From Acidobacteriota bacterium (GTDB taxonomy: Bacteria; Acidobacteriota; Terriglobia; Terriglobales; Acidobacteriaceae), in assembly GCA_021851465.1 (NCBI GenBank), contig JAJZDL010000096.1, forward strand, positions 1 to 10,555: 10,555 nucleotides of DNA. The letters are read 5' to 3'. The notes under the pieces were generated by a model that was given only the letters and a program-made list of their open reading frames with translations, had not been told where the DNA came from and did not search any database. Positions 6,502 through 10,555 of the stretch are shown piece by piece. Both the position numbers and the translations under genes were made by a program. Numbering within the stretch: position 1 is the stretch's first letter; every line of letters starts with the position of its first letter.

Positions 6502-6692
6502 TCGGCATCCGTGAAGATCGCCTCGATGCTCGTCCCAAACAGCCGCGCAATGCGGAAGGCCAGCGGCAGCGACGGGTCGTACTTGCCCGTCTCGATGGCG
6601 TTTACCGACTGGCGCGAGACCTCCAGCCGCTCGGCCAGGTCGGCCTGAGACCACTCCCGCTCCGCGCGCAGCACCCGCAACCGGTTCTTCAT
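6498..6692 (-). CDS. Small XRE/Cro-family transcriptional regulator
   Basis: A 64-residue single-domain helix-turn-helix protein: MKNRLRVLRAEREWSQADLA, ERLEVSRQSVNAIETGKYDPS, LPLAFRIARLFGTSIEAIF. This matches the compact Cro/YozG-like regulators often paired with small membrane proteins. GAGGAAG lies 5 bases before the ATG at 6692, fixing this start; the longer open frame upstream is not needed. The ATG overlaps the stop codon of the 56-residue membrane protein gene (ATGA), which indicates translational coupling and a shared role. It most likely represses its own operon. Its stop codon lies inside the inverted repeat in front of higB, so an effect on the toxin-antitoxin promoter is possible but unproven. 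The targets are unknown. Confidence 0.9.
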   Translation of the reverse strand: MKNRLRVLRAEREWSQADLAERLEVSRQSVNAIETGKYDPSLPLAFRIARLFGTSIEAIFTDAD

Positions 6693-6859
6693 CGGTACTT
6701 CCTCAACAAAAATGGCGTGCGCAGGATGAAGAAAGCCCAGAAGACCGAGTAGATCCACGTCGGCTGAAAGTGCCGGATGTGGACAAACGTCTCCAGCGAT
6801 CCCCACGCCGATGTGAAGACCAGCACCCCGCCCAATCCCCACAGCAACGCCTGAACCAT
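6689..6859 (-). CDS. Small two-helix membrane protein (56 residues)
   Basis: An open frame of 56 codons plus stop, starting at ATG 6859 with an in-frame stop shortly upstream. The protein starts MVQALLWGLGGVLVFTSAWG and continues SLETFVHIRHFQPTW, then IYSVFWAFFILRTPFLLRKYR. It has a hydrophobic helix at residues 3-20, a polar turn with two His, and a second aromatic-rich helix at 36-52 closed by a basic tail (the positive-inside pattern). The TGA overlaps the ATG of the XRE gene. That overlap, the coherent two-helix topology and the absence of a competing gene support a real gene. No clear Shine-Dalgarno sequence is visible; the leader is A/T-rich (ATAAAAAT), and a repeat hairpin lies 15 bases upstream. 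Function is not known; pairs of small membrane proteins with Cro-like regulators recur in bacteria. The family was not identified. Confidence 0.7.
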   Translation of the reverse strand: MVQALLWGLGGVLVFTSAWGSLETFVHIRHFQPTWIYSVFWAFFILRTPFLLRKYR

Positions 6860-6870
6860 ATTTTTATGCC

Positions 6871-6902
6871 GTCATTCTGGCGTAGCCAGAATCTCCGTCG
6901 TT
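6871..6902. repeat. GTCATTCTGG hairpin repeat, copy B
   Basis: Contains the palindrome ATTCTGGC-GTA-GCCAGAAT (6874-6892), with an 8-base stem. It matches copy A at 5743-5774 at 29 of 32 bases in the same orientation. It lies 15 bases past the era stop codon and just before the small membrane protein gene, so it could also act as an era 3' hairpin. Confidence 0.8.
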
Positions 6903-6916
6903 CTTGCCCGCGACGC

Positions 6917-8089
6917 CTACTCTTCCCCCTGCTGCTTGGCCGCAATCTGCTCCAGTTGCCGCCGCCAGTCCAGATCCTCCACAAACCCCCGGCTGGATCG
7001 CCACTCCTCCTGTACCTTGACGAAGAGCTCCAGGAAGACCCGCGTCCCCAGCAACCCCTCGATCTCCTTGCGCGCCGCCGTGCCGATGGCCTTCAGCATC
7101 GCGCCCTGCTTGCCGATCAGGATCGCCTTCTGCCCGGTGCGTTCGCAGTAGATCGCCGCCGCGATCTTGGTCACCGGCAGCCTGCCGTCCTTCGTCTTCT
7201 TCGCTCCCGGTGCCGGCTCGATAAAGCTCTCGATCGCCACCGCCGTGGCGTAGGGAACCTCCTCGCCAGTCAGCATCAAGATCTTTTCGCGGATCAGCTC
7301 GGCCACAAGAAACCGCTCCGGCTGGTCCGTCACCTGGTCGCGCGGGAAGTAGCGCTGCCCCTCCGGCAGCACCGCGACGATCTTCTCCAGCAACAGTTCC
7401 AGCCCCTCTTTCTTGCGCGCCGAGATCGGCACCACCTCCGCGAAGCTGTGCAGCCCGCTCCAGTGTGCGATCAGCGGCAGCAACTCCTCCTTGCGCACCG
7501 CGTCGATCTTGTTCAGCACCAGCACCACCGGGCACTCCAGCCTTTGGACCAACGACAGCGCAAACTCGTCCTCCGCCGCGCTCATCGCCATCCGCCCCGT
7601 GATCTTTCCCAAGCGCCCGTCATCCTGAGCGGAGTGACTCACGGCGTGAGTCACGGAGTCGAAGGATCCCGAGGGACCCAGCCCAGCCGCGGCGGCCCGA
7701 ACCGTTCTGCCAGCAGGGCCCTCCTTCACGGGCTTCGGAGTCGATCCCGCCGCCTTCGCCAGCCGGTGCGTCGCATCCACGATAAACAGCACCGCGTCGC
7801 GCGACTCCAGCGCGTCCTGCACCTCCTGCATCATCCTCCGGTCGAGCTGCGTCTCCGGCTTGTGGATGCCCGGCGTGTCCACCAGCACCACCTGCGCCGC
7901 CGGATGTCCCGCCTCGCCCTTCGCTTTTTTCTTGAGCGGCACCTCCAGCACGCCATGGATGCGCGTCCGCGTGGTCTGCGGCTTGTGCGTCACAATCGCC
8001 AGCTTCTGCCCCAGCAGGGCGTTCAGCAGCGTGGACTTGCCCGCGTTAGGCCGCCCGACAATCGATACGAACCCAGAACGAAATGCCAT
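6917..8089 (-). CDS. era: GTPase Era with in-frame insertion
   Basis: Era binds 16S rRNA near its 3' end and acts in small-subunit assembly. The G domain shows G1 GRPNAGKS (12-19), the effector region PQTTRTRIHG (37-46), G3 DTPG (71-74), G4 NKID (193-196) and G5 SAR (223-225). The C-terminal KH RNA-binding domain has GKQG (326-329) followed by AMLKAIGTAARKEIE. At 390 residues it is much longer than the roughly 300 usual for Era. The excess lies mainly at residues 112-172, between FIVDATHRLAK and EDEFALSLVQRL, which are close together in normal Era proteins. The inserted part is Gly/Ala/Ser-rich, and positions 139-157 are encoded by a palindromic repeat. A smaller Lys-rich expansion lies at 52-65. 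All GTPase motifs are intact, so the protein is expected to work. The ATG at 8089 fits the family; GAGGG sits almost against it. Confidence 0.95.
   Translation of the reverse strand: MAFRSGFVSIVGRPNAGKSTLLNALLGQKLAIVTHKPQTTRTRIHGVLEVPLKKKAKGEAGHPAAQVVLVDTPGIHKPETQLDRRMMQEVQDALESRDAVLFIVDATHRLAKAAGSTPKPVKEGPAGRTVRAAAAGLGPSGSFDSVTHAVSHSAQDDGRLGKITGRMAMSAAEDEFALSLVQRLECPVVLVLNKIDAVRKEELLPLIAHWSGLHSFAEVVPISARKKEGLELLLEKIVAVLPEGQRYFPRDQVTDQPERFLVAELIREKILMLTGEEVPYATAVAIESFIEPAPGAKKTKDGRLPVTKIAAAIYCERTGQKAILIGKQGAMLKAIGTAARKEIEGLLGTRVFLELFVKVQEEWRSSRGFVEDLDWRRQLEQIAAKQQGEE
7618..7670. repeat. Palindromic repeat inside era
   Basis: The element begins CGTCATCCTGAGCG and ends CGAAGGATCCC. Within it, GTGACTCACG (7634-7643) and CGTGAGTCAC (7645-7654) form a perfect 10-base inverted repeat with a 1-base loop, and the outer ATCCT and AGGAT also pair. 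The layout resembles dispersed GTCATCC-type REP elements. It keeps the reading frame of era and encodes FDSVTHAVSHSAQDD on the minus strand. Confidence 0.8.
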
Positions 8090-8125
8090 CCCTCATTATC
8101 CCCCGCCGCGCCAACTGCGCATCGT

Positions 8126-8275
8126 TTATAACGCAGCGACGGCTTCGCCGGCGGCAAAGAGCCGAAGGAGAACCCGCGTCTCGTCGTCGCTGCCGTCGAG
8201 CCGATGCAGCGTACGGCCGGAGCGGCCCTCTTCGCCGCAACCGCGCCGCTCCAAACCCACGCCGCGGGCCTTCAC
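8126..8275 (-). CDS. Doubtful 49-residue frame between barrel gene and era
   Basis: The spacer between the outer-membrane barrel gene and era holds an open minus-strand frame: GTG 8275 to TAA 8126, 49 residues. It begins VKARGVGLERRGCGEEGRSG and ends LLRLFAAGEAVAAL. Third codon positions are nearly all G or C, as in the true genes here, and the residue mix is protein-like. However, there is no clear ribosome binding site, the frame also runs open upstream into the barrel gene, and high GC favours chance frames. It could be a small gene, a decayed gene end, or noise. No family was recognised. Confidence 0.25.
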   Translation of the reverse strand: MKARGVGLERRGCGEEGRSGRTLHRLDGSDDETRVLLRLFAAGEAVAAL

Positions 8276-8286
8276 AAAGATGCAGC

Positions 8287-9039
8287 CTAGTAGTGGTAGT
8301 AGAAGCCGATGACCGGTTGCGAGGTGCGTAGGCGGCGGGTGATGGTCAGGTAGTTCTCAAGGAAGTCCGGCGCAAGGTAGATGAGCTGGCGAAAGCCGAT
8401 GCGGAAGCCGAAGTGGCTGGAGGAAAAATTCTTTTCAAGCCCGAAGTCGTAGTAGTACACGGCGCGGTACTGGAAGGGCAGCCCTTGCCCGCCGTATGGC
8501 GTGGGAGTGAATTTAATCGTGCCCCCGCCCGCGCCGAGATACGGTGTTGCGCCGAACGGTCGGTAGCGCAGGTGCGCAACGTAGCCGAGCGACATCTCGC
8601 TCATGCTGGTCTGCGCACCGCCCAGCAGAAGGTCCTGCGTGGGGGGCGGAGTAAACGTGTAGTTCTGGGTCAAGCGCGCGCTGCTAATGTTGAACTCGAA
8701 GCCGACATACGGCTTGGCGATATAGCGCAGCGTAACCAGTCCGCTCACTGAGTTGCTGGGTTGGATGGTGAGGACTGTGGGGTTGGGCGTAACTACGCCG
8801 TTGACGATCGTGGTGTTGCTGGCGTCCCGTTGCTCAATGCCGGAGACGGTGTCGCTGACGTTGTCCGCGGCGAGCAGCGCGATGTCCATGTGGGCAAGCT
8901 GTCTTTGCAGCGCGGAGGGCGGCGGCGGGGTGTCCTGTCCGATTGCCTGCACTGGCATTAGGCTGTAGACGCAGAGCAGAAGTGCTGGCACGAGCAGGCC
9001 GCTAGCTGCATACGCAGAACGGCGGAACGAAATCGGCAT
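8287..9039 (-). CDS. Predicted outer-membrane beta-barrel protein
   Basis: A 250-residue exported protein. The signal peptide is MPISFRRSAYAASG, followed by a hydrophobic core LLVPALLLCVYSLMPVQA; cleavage is likely near VQA or AIG, before QDTPPPP. The mature part alternates polar and hydrophobic residues as in small porin-like barrels: SGLVTLRYIAKPYVGFEFNI, MSLGYVAHLRYRPFGATPYLG, FQYRAVYYYDFGLEKNF, FGFRIGFRQLIYLAP. It ends in GFYYHY, an aromatic terminus like the beta-signal read by the BAM complex, though with Tyr instead of Phe. Size suggests about eight strands, in the OmpW/OmpA-barrel class. Ligand and role are unknown. The ATG at 9039 is chosen because it starts the signal peptide and has GGGAG about 9 bases upstream; the open frame continues further upstream without likeness. 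It is divergent from the FucP-type gene. Confidence 0.75.
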   Translation of the reverse strand: MPISFRRSAYAASGLLVPALLLCVYSLMPVQAIGQDTPPPPSALQRQLAHMDIALLAADNVSDTVSGIEQRDASNTTIVNGVVTPNPTVLTIQPSNSVSGLVTLRYIAKPYVGFEFNISSARLTQNYTFTPPPTQDLLLGGAQTSMSEMSLGYVAHLRYRPFGATPYLGAGGGTIKFTPTPYGGQGLPFQYRAVYYYDFGLEKNFSSSHFGFRIGFRQLIYLAPDFLENYLTITRRLRTSQPVIGFYYHY

Positions 9040-9184
9040 GTAGAACGGACTCCCTTGCAGCGAAAGATTGCGCTGCTCCCAGTCTACTCTGCGCACAAGG
9101 TTGTTGGCCCGCCGTGCGGCGACGGCCCCGGGGCTGGTATCATCGGTGCGGTCCAAATCGATCGAAGTTGGTGGGTGCGCGGGG
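9040..9184. promoter_or_regulatory. Divergent promoter region, barrel gene and sugar symporter
   Basis: This 145-base spacer separates the two divergent start codons and must hold both promoters. TATCAT (9138-9143) is a possible -10 for the symporter, but no good -35 lies at the right distance. The palindrome TCGATCGA (9158-9165) lies between it and the ATG at 9185 and could be a regulator site. Both readings are weak. Confidence 0.35.
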
Positions 9185-10546
9185 ATGCAGGTTTCGACAG
9201 CGGCAGGCAGCGGTATGCCGAACAACGGCAAGGGGGTCGCGGTCTTTCCCGCGGGCCGGATGGCGCTCTTCGTCATTGTAACGGTGCTGTTTTTCCTCTG
9301 GGGAATGTCGAACAACCTGACAGACATCCTCGTCCAGCAGTTTCGCAAGTCCTTTGAACTCTCCCGCTTCAGCGCTCAGTTGGTCTCCACCGCAAACTTT
9401 ACCGGCTACTTCTGCATGGCGGTCCCAGCCGCGCTCCTCATGCGGCGATGGGGATACAAGGCCGGCATGGTCACGGGGCTGTGCCTCTTCGGGTCCGGCA
9501 TGGTGCTCTTCTGGCCGGCCGCGGTCAGCGGCATGTATGCGCCCTTTCTCGTCGCGCTCTTCGCCGTCGGCTGCGGCGCGTCCATCCTGGAGACCGCCTC
9601 CAACCCGTTTATGGCGCAGTTCGGCCCCGCGGCCACCAGCGAGCGGCGGTTGAACTTTGCCCAGTCCTTCAACCCCCCCGGAACCATCCTCGGCGTCTGG
9701 ATCGGGCGCCAGTACATCCTCTCGGGCGTCGAACTCACGCCCGCTCAAGTGGCTGCAAAGAAGGCCGCCGGCACCTATGCCGCCTATCTCCATGGCGAAA
9801 TCATGCGCGTCGTGCCCACATATATCGCGCTCGGCTCCGTGGTCCTGCTCTTCGCCCTCCTGCTCTCCCGAATGCGCTTTCCCACAATGGCGAGCGAGCA
9901 CGAGGGAGAAGGCGGCGGGCACGGCAGCTTTCGCGCCCTCCTCCACTATCCCCAGTTGTGGTTCGCCGTGGCCGCCAACGTGCTCAACGTAGGCGCGCAG
10001 ATCTGCGTCTGGAGCAACACCATCTTCTACATGAAGCAGTACACGCCGCTCAGCGAAAAGCGCGCCGCGGACTTCATCATCTACTCGCTCGTGGCCATGC
10101 TCGCCGGCAGGTTCATCACCACCCCGCTCATGAAGTACATCGCGCCAAGCAAGCTCCTCGCCCTCTACGCAGCGGTCAATGTGCTGATGATGGCCGTCGC
10201 CGTCGCGCGTCCGGGGATGCTCGGCGCCTACGCCATCGTTGCAACCAGCTTCTTTCTCTCCATCATGTTCCCAACCATCTTTGCCCTCGGCCTCAAGGGG
10301 CTCGGCGACAACACCAAGCTCGGCGGATCCATGCTCGTCATGGCCATCGTCGGCGGAGCGTTCTTCCCCCTCCTCCTCGGTTGGGTCGCGCGCAGCACGG
10401 GAAGCATGGCGCTGGGATACCTTGTGCCCCTCTTCTGCTTCGCCGGCGTCGCGGCCTATGGCGTTGTCGCGCCCCGCCTTCTCGCGCCGGATGCTGCCAA
10501 TCCCCACGCGCCCGAGATTGCCTCCCCGCAAGGGCACGAAATCTAG
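9185..10546 (+). CDS. fucP: FucP-family sugar:proton symporter (MFS)
   Basis: A 453-residue major facilitator transporter of the fucose/glucose/galactose symporter family, about the length of E. coli FucP (438). It has 12 predicted membrane helices. Family hallmarks are FFLWGMSNNLTDILVQQF in helix 1, YKAGMVTGLCLFGSGMVLFWPAA, GASILETASNPF, LNFAQSFNPPGTILG, VGAQICVWSNTIFY, FPTIFALGLKGLG, and NTKLGGSMLVMAIVGGAFFP. The two acidic residues needed for proton-coupled transport in E. coli FucP (D46, E135) correspond to D47 (NNLTD) and E136 (LETASNPF) when counted from ATG 9185. That ATG gives a family-like N-terminus; ATG 9215 is also possible, and an upstream frame from 9068 adds residues without likeness. 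Substrate could be L-fucose or another hexose; the sequence alone does not decide. No sugar-catabolic genes are in view. The stop codon lies 9 bases before the window end. Confidence 0.9.
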   Translation: MQVSTAAGSGMPNNGKGVAVFPAGRMALFVIVTVLFFLWGMSNNLTDILVQQFRKSFELSRFSAQLVSTANFTGYFCMAVPAALLMRRWGYKAGMVTGLCLFGSGMVLFWPAAVSGMYAPFLVALFAVGCGASILETASNPFMAQFGPAATSERRLNFAQSFNPPGTILGVWIGRQYILSGVELTPAQVAAKKAAGTYAAYLHGEIMRVVPTYIALGSVVLLFALLLSRMRFPTMASEHEGEGGGHGSFRALLHYPQLWFAVAANVLNVGAQICVWSNTIFYMKQYTPLSEKRAADFIIYSLVAMLAGRFITTPLMKYIAPSKLLALYAAVNVLMMAVAVARPGMLGAYAIVATSFFLSIMFPTIFALGLKGLGDNTKLGGSMLVMAIVGGAFFPLLLGWVARSTGSMALGYLVPLFCFAGVAAYGVVAPRLLAPDAANPHAPEIASPQGHEI

Positions 10547-10555
10547 TGTCCCGAG

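Noticed and set aside
7574..7753. Era as a frameshifted or broken gene
   Set aside because: The frame is continuous and all G motifs and the KH domain follow in order, so this is an insertion and not a disruption.
9040..9348. N-terminal extension of the outer-membrane barrel frame up to 9348
   Set aside because: The extension would bury the signal peptide about 100 residues inside the protein and overlap the divergent symporter gene.
9140..10537. Long minus-strand frame opposite the FucP-type symporter
   Set aside because: It is an antisense shadow with Gly/Glu/His-rich sequence; the plus-strand frame has all symporter motifs.

Overview
The window is a GC-rich, densely coding piece of bacterial chromosome. 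Base composition, an AsmA-type protein behind a signal peptidase, an outer-membrane barrel protein and scattered short hairpin repeats beginning GTCATTC or GTCATCC suggest a Gram-negative soil bacterium. Acidobacteria of the Terriglobales group (Granulicella, Terriglobus or Edaphobacter relatives) fit best, but this placement is an inference.

Left part, plus strand (1-2441): the C-terminal part of signal peptidase I (lepB), then an AsmA-family envelope protein. A short convergent intergenic stretch with a repeat remnant follows. Positions 2568-5544 are on the minus strand. Read 5' to 3' they are a bacterial deoxyhypusine synthase-like gene, then a compact phosphorelay of histidine kinase, stand-alone receiver and Hpt protein, with a 4-base stop/start overlap between kinase and receiver.

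Middle (5545-6910): a repeat-rich spacer, then a small accessory cassette on the minus strand. In transcription order it holds a 56-residue two-helix membrane protein, an XRE/Cro regulator whose start overlaps the stop of that gene, and a HigB-HigA toxin-antitoxin pair. A bipartite inverted repeat that looks like an operator sits exactly at the toxin start. Two directly oriented copies of one hairpin repeat (29 of 32 bases identical) bracket the cassette.

Right part (6917-10546): era (minus strand), encoding the ribosome-assembly GTPase, carries an in-frame insertion of about 60 codons in its G domain, and a palindromic repeat lies inside that insertion. Next come a small spacer with a doubtful 49-codon frame, a predicted outer-membrane beta-barrel protein (minus), and a divergently transcribed FucP-type sugar:proton symporter (plus). 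The barrel protein and symporter share a 145-base promoter region.

There are no rRNA or tRNA genes, transposases or CRISPR arrays. No clearly new multi-gene system is visible. The most unusual points are the repeat-expanded era, the repeat-bracketed membrane protein/XRE/HigBA cassette, and the deoxyhypusine synthase homologue in a bacterium.
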